A stretch of DNA of 64,000 nucleotides from Blepharisma japonicum (GCA_949751835.1 CATKHK010000050.1:282200-346199), one strand, 5' to 3'; shown: positions 36,539-46,497, numbered from the stretch's first letter. Translations and numbers: made by a program. Notes: generated by a model from the letters alone, not told the origin.

Positions 36539-37116
36539 TTATTAATATTACCTCAAATATATTTTATACACATTTTAGGAGATCATTTGATTCGTGCTTT
36601 TCTGAAATATGTTGTTTTAGGGGTTTTTACAAATTTTATTCTGGAATATTGCTTCTTTATTTTAATTCAAATTTTATTATTTTATCTTTCTTTAAACATC
36701 TAACATTGAATAATAGGATTTTTTATATCTTTGCTTTTTTATCCCCTCAAGATCTTCAGTATCTTTCGAATCTTAGGATCTTTCGTATCTTTAGGATCTT
36801 TAATTTCTTTAAAATCTTATTTTTAAGGTCATTGGCTTTAATCAGAAAATAAATTTTCGATTTTATTTAGATTTCTGATAAATAGCTTTATGTATTAAAT
36901 GAATTTTGACTTGTGGAGATCTGAACCGTCTCATTATGTCAAACTTATTTATTTTCCAAAAAATATGCTTTTTGCAAATGGCTTTACCTCTTCAAAAGGT
37001 TTATAGCAGAGTCAATTTCCTATGTAAATAATGTTATGCATGATAAATTTTCAGTTAAGCCACACTAAAATAGAATTTAAAGTTCTTTTTATAGCCATTT
37101 GCATTTTTATTTTAAC
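36539..37116. other. Spacer with a short tandem repeat
   Basis: AT-rich spacer between two minus-strand genes. It holds a short degenerate tandem repeat at about 36748-36820 and nothing else I can name. Confidence 0.5.
36748..36820. repeat. Degenerate 9-bp tandem repeat
   Basis: About seven to eight imperfect copies of a roughly 9-bp unit, on the plus strand like ATCTTTAGG / ATCTTTCGT / GATCTTCAGT. It lies upstream of the SDR gene and outside any coding frame with other support. Confidence 0.55.
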
Positions 37117-37875
37117 TTAAGCATATTTGCTAACAGCATTCAGCTTTGAGCATGTTTCTTCTAGCAGTGACAGCAAAGTTTCTTCAGAAGTCTCTCTGTC
37201 TTTCCTTTCTTGATCAAGCTCTGCTTTTATCCTTGACACCACATCTCTAACCATCGCAAGTAGGGCTTCCTCAGTTTCCTCTCTCGCTTTTCTTTCCATA
37301 CCTAGTGTATTATTCAGTTCTCCTAAATCAATTTGCATTTTTTTCATCAAATTTGCTTCTAATTCTTCTCTTTCCCTCACCGAATTCTCCACAAATTCAT
37401 AAAGTTTCGGCAGATCTTTACTAAAATATAATTTCGCCTCTCTTTCTGCTTCTTCACGCTGGCGAATTTCTCTTAAAAGTTCATTTTTAATGCTCTCTAT
37501 TCTTTCATCTATAAGTCTTTGGGAGCGAATTTCGTTCTCTTTTCGGGAGTTTCCAGCTTTTACAATAATTTCATGCATACGGTTCTGAATTTCTGAAAGT
37601 TCACGTGATTTTACTTCGAAAAAGGCTTCACGTGTCGACCGTTCTTCATCAAGAGCTTTTTGAATTTTTAGGAGGTTATCTTTTAAGGTGCCAAACTTTT
37701 TTGTGCTTTGCTCTTGGGATTCAAAAAGCTGTTCTTCTATTGTTTGGAGTTTTTTATCAATTGAGTCTAACCGAGATGTTCGATCTCCTTCGAGGGATGT
37801 TTGGATTGAGCTGAGCTTGGAAGATAGGCGATGAATACGGTCTCGAAAAGATGATTCTGAATGGTTTTTGCTCAT
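37117..37875 (-). CDS. SF-assemblin (striated fibre coiled-coil protein)
   Basis: 252 residues, ATG 37875, TAA or TAG at the 3' end near 37117. Nearly the whole protein is one alpha-helical coiled coil. A short Ser-rich head (about 25 residues) precedes a rod with regular heptads and repeated patterns such as LDEERSTREAFFEVKSREL, LGMERKAREETEEALLAMV and LDQERKDRETSEETLLSLL. Length and layout fit the SF-assemblin/beta-giardin family, which builds 2-nm filaments of striated microtubule-associated fibres at basal bodies. In a ciliate it would be expected in the ciliary rootlets of the cortex. Ciliates usually have several copies; only one is in this window. Confidence 0.9.
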   Translation of the reverse strand: MSKNHSESSFRDRIHRLSSKLSSIQTSLEGDRTSRLDSIDKKLQTIEEQLFESQEQSTKKFGTLKDNLLKIQKALDEERSTREAFFEVKSRELSEIQNRMHEIIVKAGNSRKENEIRSQRLIDERIESIKNELLREIRQREEAEREAKLYFSKDLPKLYEFVENSVREREELEANLMKKMQIDLGELNNTLGMERKAREETEEALLAMVRDVVSRIKAELDQERKDRETSEETLLSLLEETCSKLNAVSKYA

Positions 37876-38463
37876 ATTTTAAGAAACAGATTGAATAAAT
37901 AGGAGAGATATGATAAAGATAAAATAATTATTTAGGAAGTGGTAAATATTTTGAAATTATTTGAATATTCATTACTCTAAAATTATTGCCTTGAAATTTA
38001 TTTTAAGAATATGGATTGAAAAGTACAATTGCATTTCATTTGCATTTTGGTTATATAGAGATAAAATTGATGATTTAAATTTAATACTAATGAATTAATT
38101 TTAAAAGTTTAGGAAGTTTAGATACTTCTGATTTCAAAAATTAAAAAAAATTATGATGGATAATTTATATGTGCATTTATTTTTCGACTACTTAAAAAGG
38201 TTATATATTTTTTGGAAAATAGCTTCGACAAATTTAAAGTATAACTAATTTCTAATCAGATAAATAAATAACTCGAATTAAATTTTAGCTTCGTATTAGC
38301 TCATACTCATTTGAAAATACAAATACTTTCCTTTAAGAGCTCATTTACTGAATCAATTTGCCTTCTATGGGTTATTAATTTATTTCGTCAGCTATTGAAT
38401 TGTGTGGTGTCTCCATTTTAGTGATCGTTTTTCACACTTTTTTCAACTGATATAATAATTCTA
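37876..38463. other. Divergent spacer
   Basis: About 590 bp of AT-rich DNA between the SF-assemblin gene and the next plus-strand gene. No feature seen. Confidence 0.55.
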
Positions 38464-38955
38464 ATGCAAGATATTGCTCAGTGAATTTCATTTGCGAGTT
38501 TCTTAAGCTCAGGCAAGAATAATTTCTTATCAAATATAGAGCCCCTTAAGGAAACTTTGGTTTCTGTCGAAGAAATGCTATCACAATCAAAAATGAATCT
38601 CAATGCTTTAATGATTTCAGAAAATATCGATGAGTTATACTTACAAAGCCAGATAGAGCATGTTCAGTTATTAGCTAAAATTCTTTTCCGGAAACGAAGA
38701 GCTATGATTTTATGATGTATAAAGAGATGTATCAAGGGCATGCAAAAGTTTGATAGATTTAAACAGAACAAAGAAATCGAAGGGATTTGTAGAGATATTT
38801 TAAATACAATTGACTTTGAAAAAGAAATTCCAAAAACAATTGAAGAAAATGAAAATACAGAAAGACTTAAGAGATGTGCTGAAAAAGTATTAAAACATAT
38901 AAGAAAGGAAAATGATGCAGATAAGAATCAAATTATGATAAAAGTTTCAGCCTAA
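38464..38955 (+). CDS. Hypothetical helical protein
   Basis: 163 residues, ATG 38464, TAA 38953-38955, reading TGA at 38482 and 38713 as Trp. Most of it looks alpha-helical: an amphipathic N-terminal half (LKETLVSVEEMLSQSKMNLN) and a Lys/Glu-rich C-terminal half. There is a basic patch with Cys (RKRRAMILWCIKRCIKG) in the middle that could touch membranes or nucleic acid. No family is recognised. It depends on the altered code, and the clean joining of the open parts in one frame supports it as real. Confidence 0.55.
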
Positions 38956-39270
38956 GCATAGTAAATAAATTGTTATAATAATAGGAGAGTATTTATTCAA
39001 CTATTATTGTACAGGTCTATAAATAAAATAGGATTAAACATGAAAAATAAATTTGTATTTTTCTTGATATCACAAACTAATTCCATAGAAAAATTTTGCA
39101 GCAATGGAATATTTCATCAAAATTATTAGTTTAAGTAAATAGGATTTATTATAAATTTGCATTTCAGCCTTCGGGAATTTTTCTAGATTTTATATCGAAA
39201 TTAACAAAAGTGCTTATTTAAAATAGCATATAGGTATACTGATTATTAAAGCACCATAAAGCTTTCCAAG
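38956..39270. other. Spacer
   Basis: 315 bp, AT-rich; nothing recognisable. Confidence 0.55.
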
Positions 39271-39588
39271 ATGGGTAATTGTGTTGACGACAATAAGACC
39301 AAAATTGAAATTATACCTGAACAAGAAATAGCTCATAATGATTTTAAGCTAGAAATAAAATCATTAGAGCAATACAGCTATAAAGGAGAATCGCAGGGAG
39401 AACTATTTAATTCAATTATTTCAAGTCACTTACTGATGACTCAAGTAATTTTTATACAGAGGGTTGATCAGTTTCGGAATCAATATAAACAATATTGCCG
39501 AAAAAGAAAAACTGTAGAAGCAAAAAAAGCTGAAGAAGACCTTTCAAGGCCAAGCAACTTACTTAAAGTAAAATCTCTTGAATTTTAA
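39271..39588 (+). CDS. Small hypothetical protein with an N-myristoylation/palmitoylation start
   Basis: 105 residues, ATG 39271, TAA 39586-39588. It begins MGNCVDDNK, a good N-myristoylation signal with an adjacent Cys for palmitoylation, so it probably sits on the inner face of a membrane. The rest is charged and helical (FNSIISSHLLMTQVIFIQRVDQ, then a Lys/Arg-rich stretch). No domain recognised. Other genes nearby also start MGN (41315, 45259 and 50602). Confidence 0.55.
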   Translation: MGNCVDDNKTKIEIIPEQEIAHNDFKLEIKSLEQYSYKGESQGELFNSIISSHLLMTQVIFIQRVDQFRNQYKQYCRKRKTVEAKKAEEDLSRPSNLLKVKSLEF

Positions 39589-40057
39589 TTTTAGGGAATA
39601 ACTGTTACTATAATAGTGATCAGAATTTCAAGTAAAATATTCTTCAATACTTAATTTTTAGATAAGTTTTCAGTTTTAAAAATAAATATAAGAAGATATA
39701 ACTTTACTATAGGTCAGAAAAAATATAATAAGAATATGAAGAATAAATTAAAATTAATAAAATTTACATTTAAGTTATTGACCAATTAATTTTAATTTGA
39801 ATTAATATTAAAAAGATTATTATAATTTGCAATTTTATCAATAATATTGAAATATACTTGTTTCATTTGCTTTAAATTCTTTGATTTTCTCCTTATGTTT
39901 GTTTTCTTTTTAAAAATCTAATTTATTAATAAAATTATTCTGTACTCTTAAGATTTCAATTGCTGCTTATAATTTTTATTAATATCTATGCATCTCTTAA
40001 GTGTTTTCATCAAATTTTTCTAATTCTTTTAAGTTTTCACCACTAAAACATATAAAT
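39589..40057. other. Spacer
   Basis: About 470 bp, AT-rich; nothing recognisable. The open frame running from 40001 into the next gene begins with GTG, so I use ATG 40058 as the start. Confidence 0.55.
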
Positions 40058-40741
40058 ATGGACAGGTATCAACTAGCGACTAGTCTCTTAGGTTTATGGG
40101 ACGAGAAAACCTGGATGCCAATCTTTAGAGGTCCCAGATATCGCCGCTATCAATCAATTGACAAGATGATGGATCTCATGGAAATTGCTGGCAAATCAGC
40201 CCCAGTATTCCCTGTTGAAGCAATTCTCTTAAATCCAATGGATGATGAGTGGGATGATCAAATGACTTATATCAATATTAACTACGGCTGGATTTGGAGT
40301 CACATTTTTGTCCACCTCGGCCTTCCATTGAGTGTTTACATATACAACCACAACTTGATTCACTACAACGTTCATTATCGTGCTCTCAAATGGTTCTTAC
40401 CTTTAGTTATGGTCTGGCAATTTGAAAAATGCTATAAATATTATAGAACTCAGCTCACAAAAGGAATTCTATTTGATGAATATGTTCAGGCAAGAGCTGA
40501 CGAGCTAATTGCCCAAAGAGAACACCTTCTTCATACAGACCAAGTTAAAAGATACCTGAATTGGCAAATTGACTTCAAAGAAACGCTCCAGAACATTAAA
40601 AGAGAGCAGACCAACAACCACGCTAGTGACTTCAAGCAGGCAGAACTTGCCTTACAATCTTTTATCAGTAGATGGGTCGACCCTGCTGTCGGAATCAAGT
40701 ACCCAATGGCTGGGCCACGCTACCAATGGGGTGGATTTTAA
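40058..40741 (+). CDS. Conserved-looking polytopic protein, possibly mitochondrial
   Basis: 227 residues from ATG 40058 to TAA 40739-40741. It starts MDRYQLATSLLGLWDEKTW. One strongly hydrophobic segment lies near residues 72-92 (YGWIWSHIFVHLGLPLSVYIY) and a second near 110-122 (WFLPLVMVWQFEK). A long charged helix follows (FDEYVQARADELIAQREHLL), then a Trp/Gly end PRYQWGGF. Codon use is richer in G and C than in its neighbours, and all 10 Trp codons are TGG, which suggests strong expression. The make-up resembles small lineage-specific subunits of ciliate respiratory complexes, but I cannot name it; this is inference only. Confidence 0.6.
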   Translation: MDRYQLATSLLGLWDEKTWMPIFRGPRYRRYQSIDKMMDLMEIAGKSAPVFPVEAILLNPMDDEWDDQMTYININYGWIWSHIFVHLGLPLSVYIYNHNLIHYNVHYRALKWFLPLVMVWQFEKCYKYYRTQLTKGILFDEYVQARADELIAQREHLLHTDQVKRYLNWQIDFKETLQNIKREQTNNHASDFKQAELALQSFISRWVDPAVGIKYPMAGPRYQWGGF

Positions 40742-40814
40742 GAATTTAAGCTTAAGAAATGCTTGGAAATTAGACATTATAAGACTGAATTTAATAGAAA
40801 ACTTGGTTTTGCAG

Positions 40815-41260
40815 TTATCTTAAACTTAAGAAAAGGCGGCTGTACGATTCATCATTTACAGGCCATGGGAGAATATCGATTCCTTCTGAATAGTATTCAT
40901 CCATAGTATCCTCTGGTAGGAATTTACTAAGCGCTTCCAAATTCTTTTTCAAATTATCTTGTATTTTTTCTATTGCTTTATGCCTTTCCTTATGCCTTCC
41001 ACATCCGGTATACTTAACTTTTCTTACATCAGGGTTGGCTCGAACTAAGTATTCAACTTGCTCCATAGACGCATGAATATTTTCATACATTTCGTTGTCT
41101 GTGTTCTCTTCAGTTGAGGATGCATCAGAATTCAGTTCTTCTATGCTTATTTCTCTATTATAATTTTACCTCTTATCCCAGGCGTAAATATTACTTCACT
41201 TTTTTTTGGTTTTTTCACCTTTTTAGCTTGTGGCAATACTTCGATATTTCTTTTCACCAT
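40815..41260 (-). CDS. Small acidic hypothetical protein, possible unusual 17-nt intron
   Basis: The surest part is 91 residues from Met at 41090 to TAA 40815-40817, with motifs VRKVKYTGCGRHKERHKA and ILPWPVNDESYSRLF. The frame stays open upstream into an acidic stretch (ELNSDASSTEENTDNE) without another ATG. A basic start at 41260 (MVKRNIEVLPQAKKVKK) joins it in frame if 17 nt (41153-41169, GT...AG) are removed, giving 142 residues. The usual 15 nt at this spot would give a stop. So either the intron is unusually long by two bases or the protein starts at 41090. If 41260 is right, only 54 bp separate this start from the plus-strand RING gene. No family recognised. Confidence 0.5.
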
Positions 41261-41314
41261 TATATGAAGACTATCATCTCAACCTATGCGTTAAAATACG
41301 CATTTTCTATTAAA

Positions 41315-42823
41315 ATGGGAAATTCAAGCAGCGAAAATTCCCAAAATTCATCATTTGAAGACGACAAGTTTACCCCAGAAACAGTGTGTACACCAGCGAC
41401 TTTTATTCCAGCGTCATCTGGAAATTGGCATACTGTAGGATTAGCTGTCACCAGAAGGTCAAATTATGTTCAACAAGTTGGTTATATGAAATGTGCGAAA
41501 ATTAAAGATCCACCAACTATTAAAGAAATTTATTTTGATTGCCCTAATTGTAAAGTGAAAATATTTGATGGAGGATTATGCAAAAAAGTATATTGTGAAT
41601 GTGGGAAAATTTTTGAAAGAAATGATGAAGATGAAATTTTTGAATCAGAAGGAAATAAAGAAAGGGATTTTAGAGATTTGTTTAAGGAAATTAATAATGT
41701 GCCATCAGTAACGTATATACCTGAGCTGGTTAGTATTTCATTTGGATTATTCCGAGAAGGTGCACCTGCAGAATTTATGATTGGGGGAAGAGCTAATTTT
41801 CCAACAATTTTTACGTATTATTTAGCACCTTTTTTTACTGCACGGCTGAGATGCTTAGGAATTGGTGAATATTTTTCATATGGAGAAGCAAAATTTAAAG
41901 TCCTGGGCTCATTCCCTAGCTTCGGAATTATTACAGAATCAACAGTCATTTACTGCTCAGAAATTTTGACTGAAAACCCAATAAATCGTGTACAGATTTT
42001 GCCAACAGTTTTTTCAACCTTTAATCAAGACATTTCTGGTGAAATTACCAGCATTCTTAAATATAAACATTTACACACTGGAGAATATTTGTTTATTAAT
42101 TCAAATGAATATATAGTCACAGCTTCGCAGCCAACTGATGGAGTAATTGACCCAAGGACGCAGTTTTATTATGAAGGAGATCCTTTAGAACCAATCCAAA
42201 CTGTAAATATGATTCCATATTTAGAAGATTTAACATTTTATTATCAAGCGTTATCTCGCTCACATTTAATTGAAGAAATTTTATGTGATTTTATATTACC
42301 GTGGGCACAAGGTTTCCGACGTGTTATATCAAAAAACCAAATCATTACTATAGATGGGATAGGATTTATGATCAATAATTGTTGACCTGAACGTGGAATT
42401 ATAGTAGATGAAACCCATATTCAATTTGACGGGTCTATGGCTCGTCGATATTCTTCAGACCCACCACAAATAATGTTTTCAGGAGGAAATATTTATGTCA
42501 GAAGAACTCAAATGTCCGAAGATCCTATGGTAGTTTTAGCAAGGCATCTATTAAGTATGCAGCAAGCAATGGGGCAAATGGGAGCTCCTGAGTTAAATGG
42601 TGCAGCTGACGAAAATATACAGAGCTTGCCTACACACATTATGCAAAATCTTCCGCAGGACCCTGAAGCTGCAAAATGCATGGTATGTTTGTGTGGATAT
42701 GAGATAGGAGAAGAAGTAAGAACTTTGCCATGCTTTCATATGTTTCATGTTAGGTGTGTGGATGAATGATTAAGAAGAAGTGCCCTCTGTCCGCTCTGTA
42801 AGACTTCGATAGATACAAATTAA
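41315..42823 (+). CDS. RING-H2 ubiquitin ligase-like protein with p97/Cdc48-N-like modules
   Basis: 502 residues, ATG 41315, TAA 42821-42823, reading TGA at 42383 and 42767 as Trp. It starts MGNSSSEN (N-myristoylation signal), followed by a zinc-ribbon-like stretch (CPNC, then CECGK). Middle segments resemble the N domain of p97/Cdc48: TIFTYYLAPFFTARL, GEYFSYGEAKFKVLG, GIITESTVIYC. A second, weaker unit follows (FILPWAQGFRRVISKNQIITIDGIGFMI, GIIVDETHIQFDG). The C-terminus is a RING-H2 finger: CMVC, CFHMFHVRCVDEW, CPLC. The Trp after the RING helix is encoded by TGA, good evidence for the altered code. Likely a membrane-attached E3 ligase; the p97-like assignment is inference from pattern only. 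Confidence 0.8.
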
Positions 42824-42835
42824 ATAATTTTAAAT

Positions 42836-43672
42836 ATGTCTGCTCAAGAGATTGAAGAATTAAGAAGATCTCTTGAGAATTTAGATGAAAATTCAACCGA
42901 AAGCGTTAAGCAAAAAGCAGAAGAACTAATACCTGTACTTATAACGAGCTTTTTGGAGAGTTTAGAAATGAAAGAATTAGCTGATTATTTTTTACAAATT
43001 TTACGACAACTGATTTTGCATATGAAAGACAGTGTTTTACCTAAGATGAAGGAAGATCCTGATTTTTCAAATGGGCTATATAGATATCTGCTTGAGTCAA
43101 AAAGTTTATCAGGAGATGCTCTAGCTTGCTTAGGCGAAATTTTCAGTCTAGAATTAATTAATGATTGTCAAAGCGTGGAAGACATTACAAATAGACTTCT
43201 TGATTCTTTGGAGACTTCAGAAGAATCAGAATATAAGAATATAATTGAGCTATTAGTTGTTATAGCTACTGAATCATCTCTGAATTTTCTTAATCAATGC
43301 TCATCACATAGAAATTCAAGATATTTTGGAGAAGAGCTTCTTCAGTTACTTAATAGAAGTACTGGGAGTTTAATGGTGAAATATCTAAATTGCATTCAAG
43401 GGCTAATAGAGCATCAAATGTGCTTTTTTTATTCCAATGATCTGAAAATTCTCTGCGACATTATTATACAAGGGCTTGAAAATACTTCTGATTTATCTTT
43501 AAGAAAAAAATTGTTAGATACATATGATGTGCTGGAAATTAATGAAGATTTTTTATCATTGAATCACAGAGTTGAAGAAGCCAAAGAAATTGCTGATTTG
43601 GCAAGGCAGTCTTTGAGTGAAGCTGAGAAAGTAAAAAGACAAAGTATAATTGAAACCTTAATTAATGGTTAA
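42836..43672 (+). CDS. SPIN90/Ldb17 leucine-rich-domain-like protein
   Basis: 278 residues, ATG 42836, TAA 43670-43672, beginning only 12 bp after the stop of the RING-H2 gene. All helical, with HEAT/ARM-like pairs (LADYFLQILRQLILHMK, ALACLGEIFSLELIND). The stretch CFFYSNDLKILCDIIIQGLE near residues 199-218, followed by SLRKKLLDTYDVLEIN, resembles the core of the SPIN90/Ldb17 (DUF2013) domain, where a similar Phe-Tyr-x-Asn-Asp-Leu pattern occurs. In animals and fungi that family activates Arp2/3 to nucleate linear actin. No SH3 or proline-rich end is present. The name is a moderate-confidence suggestion; a general armadillo-like protein is the alternative. Confidence 0.6.
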   Translation: MSAQEIEELRRSLENLDENSTESVKQKAEELIPVLITSFLESLEMKELADYFLQILRQLILHMKDSVLPKMKEDPDFSNGLYRYLLESKSLSGDALACLGEIFSLELINDCQSVEDITNRLLDSLETSEESEYKNIIELLVVIATESSLNFLNQCSSHRNSRYFGEELLQLLNRSTGSLMVKYLNCIQGLIEHQMCFFYSNDLKILCDIIIQGLENTSDLSLRKKLLDTYDVLEINEDFLSLNHRVEEAKEIADLARQSLSEAEKVKRQSIIETLING

Positions 43673-44232
43673 AAAGTCTCTAAATATCTTTGAAATTATA
43701 CATGCCTCTCTTCTGAGTTTATATTCATAATAAATTGCAGATTTTTAGTGCAAGGTAAAATATTCCACTCGCAATTTTATCATAATGCAAAAATATTGCA
43801 TTTTTTCAACTATTTTTCAATTCTTGCTATATTTTAAATATAATGAGTAATTGAACATATAGAAATGCTTCTACTATTAGTTTTGGATAATTTTTAATTA
43901 AGCAATTTTTAAAAAAAATATTTGGCATTTGATTATTTGACTTTTTTATTTGATTTGAATTAGCGTTTAAAATTACAATAAGTTATTACAAAACCTTAAT
44001 TGTAAAAATTTGAATTTAATATTTTTCGTAAAGATTTTTTTTAAATATCTGCCATTTATCTTTTTTCAATGGGTATTATATCAGTAAACACTCCAAACAA
44101 GAATATACCTAGATATATATAATTATATTTATGCTTTTATTACAATAAAATAGCATTATATAATAAATCGCGAAAAAAAGTCTTTTAAAAATGCAAATTA
44201 AATTAATGTGTCAATTAATTTTTTATTTACTT
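43673..44232. other. Spacer
   Basis: 560 bp between converging genes, extremely AT-rich; nothing recognisable. Confidence 0.6.
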
Positions 44233-44670
44233 CTATCTTAAATAATTCAGCGTCTTACTTCGTTGAAACTGTTGATCTTTTGGCCTTATTTCTTGAAAAA
44301 TATTTAGAAGTCCAATTTTCCTCTCAATCCCTGGAGAATCGTCCAATTCTTTTTTAAGATCAGATAAAGCATCATTCACTCCTTCAAACCCAGATTGTGC
44401 ATATATGTAAGGTAGGTATTTAAGTGTTTTTACTACTTTGTGATTGCCTAGATATTCACTTGAAGATCCTATACATGCATTGCAGCTTTCTATCCTAGGC
44501 CGAGTCCTTCTTAAAGGTGGTAACTTGATTTGTTCGGAAAATCGCCTATAGTCATCTTGGATTGATTTTTTAGGAGAAGGGATTTCAACTTTTGGTCTGC
44601 GCTCCATTGCTAAACTTGTGGGAACGCATAAAGTGTAAGACCGAGGTAATTTGAACTTAAGTTCAAGCAT
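44233..44670 (-). CDS. Hypothetical basic protein
   Basis: 145 residues, ATG 44670, stop at 44233-44235. The first 70 residues are basic and Pro-rich (RRPKVEIPSPKKSIQDDYRR, LPPLRRTRPRIESCNAC). The second half looks helical and acidic (GVNDALSDLKKELDDSPG) and ends in LNYLR. No Trp, no membrane helix and no known domain. The reading frame is clean and bounded by AT-rich spacers on both sides. Confidence 0.5.
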   Translation of the reverse strand: MLELKFKLPRSYTLCVPTSLAMERRPKVEIPSPKKSIQDDYRRFSEQIKLPPLRRTRPRIESCNACIGSSSEYLGNHKVVKTLKYLPYIYAQSGFEGVNDALSDLKKELDDSPGIERKIGLLNIFQEIRPKDQQFQRSKTLNYLR

Positions 44671-45258
44671 ATTTAATTGTCACCATGTAATTTGACGATT
44701 TATGACCAAAATAATCAAAATTTTAAAGTAATTCTTGGCTTTATGTTAATGGGATATTGCATTCATATTTTGGAGGTATTTATATTAGTAATTGAGATTA
44801 AGAAATGAAATATAATGAATCGGTGTAATTGCTTACAGTAAACGAAATTTTACACATGAAAATACTTTCCGAAGGTAAAGCCTGCATATTGACTTTTCTT
44901 CTCGTGTGGGAAGTTTTACAAGCATGGAATGATTCTACTCACGTTGCTTCTTATAAGCAAATATTGCAAAAGATTATAAAATTTTAGAAATTGCATAAAG
45001 GAGACGTCATTTATTCAAATCAAAAATTCTGCAAAATAGCCAGAATAAATAAAAATAATATTTTAATCAAATTTGTCGTGTTTCATCAAATAATATTCTT
45101 GGTATTTGCTTTAACTAAAATTTCTTTTATATCTAATTTTTTTATGATTTATTTTAATGTCCTATTTTTTATTTTGCTTAATAAATGCTTTTATCTGACT
45201 CATAGAGCTTCTCCTTGCTAAATTCAAATTGGAATTTATTATATTTTAATCCATTAAG
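44671..45258. other. Divergent spacer
   Basis: About 590 bp before the kinase gene. Only a hydrophobic non-ATG open frame is present (44991-45221), which I do not accept as a gene. Confidence 0.5.
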
Positions 45259-46341
45259 ATGGGAAATTGCAACCTTCGAATGGACAGCTATGATCCTACA
45301 GTTAGCTTAAATCGACAAAATTTTCAATTCCAATATCCAATAGGTAAGGGAGGCTTTGGAAAAGTCTGAAAAGTTATTCAAAAAAAGTCAAAATCATCAT
45401 ATGCATTAAAAGAAATGCTCAAATCTAGAATTATTGCTAAAAGATCTGTTAATTCTGTTATGAATGAAAGACGACTATTGTCAATTCTCAGGCATCCATT
45501 TATAGTCAATATGCAGTATGCATTTCAAGATCGCGAAAATTTATATCTAGTAATGGATTTAATGCCAGGTGGTGACCTTCGTTACCATTTGAGTAGGGTT
45601 CGTAAATTTTCTGAAGAGCAAACAAAATTTTTTGTTGCATGCTTAGTAATAGCATTCGAGTATCTTCACAAAAACAACATAATTCATAGAGATATCAAGC
45701 CAGAAAATATCGTTTTAGATGAAGCAGGATATGCACATTTGACAGATTTTGGGATTGCAAGAGTGTTTCAGCCTGAAAACTCTAATGAAACCTCTGGAAC
45801 TCCTGGATATATGGCTCCAGAAGTATTATGCCGTCAAAATCATGGGTTTGCAGTTGATTATTTTGCTTTAGGTGTTCTTGCATATGAATTTATGACTGGA
45901 AAAAGACCCTATTTAGGAAAAGATAGAAAGGAAATAAGGGATGCAATTTTAGCAAGGCAGGTTCAGCTAAAAAGGAGCGATATCCCTGAAGGCTGATCTA
46001 TTGAAGCTATTGATTTTATTAATAAACTAATACAACGAAAACCTCAAAATAGGCTAGGATCACTGGGTATCGAAGAGGTTAAAGAACATGCATGACTCAG
46101 AGATGTGCAATGGGATAAATTGTTTGATAAAAATATAAAAATACCATACACACCGCCTGATGCTGATAATTTCGATAGCAGGCAAGTTATGAATGGATGA
46201 AAAGATGATATTTCTAATGGTGCTAGAGAGAATTCTAATCAAAATTTATTTAATGGATATTTTTATGACATGAATTTGCATAGTGAAGGAATTAATCTTA
46301 CAACTGATTCTTCAAAGATCGAGAAACAAATAAAATTATAG
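45259..46341 (+). CDS. AGC-family Ser/Thr protein kinase, STK32/YANK-like
   Basis: 360 residues, ATG 45259, TAG 46339-46341, with four or more TGA codons as Trp (45368 right after the Gly loop, 45994, 46093, 46198). It starts MGNCNLRM, a myristoylation/palmitoylation signal also typical of YANK kinases. Kinase parts: Gly loop GKGGFGKVW (29-37), ALKEM Lys near 50, GGDLRYHL after the hinge, catalytic HRDIKPEN (about 142), DFGIAR (about 160), GTPGYMAPEV and a conserved Arg in the C lobe (NRLGS). The GGDLRYHL plus HLTDFGIA combination is characteristic of STK32. The tail (PYTPPDADNFDSR) resembles an AGC C-tail without a clear hydrophobic motif. It probably acts at membranes; targets unknown. Confidence 0.88.
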
Positions 46342-46497
46342 ATAGCTGTGGGAAATTTTATGACAAGGAGTACAAATATGAATTTAAATAAATATTAAAA
46401 CAAATTAGAGAAATGAAATAAATAAAACTAATGAAATTCCTAATAAATAAGGAATTGAGAGGTAATAATTATAAATGAGTTACTCTATTAAAATTAA

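Noticed and set aside
36514-36852. Plus-strand open frame opposite the SDR start
   Set aside because: It has no ATG in a sensible place and its C-terminal part is only the translated 9-bp repeat.
44991-45221. Hydrophobic open frame on the plus strand before the kinase gene
   Set aside because: It starts with TTG rather than ATG, is made of Phe/Ile/Asn as expected for translated AT-rich spacer, and has no intron or family support.
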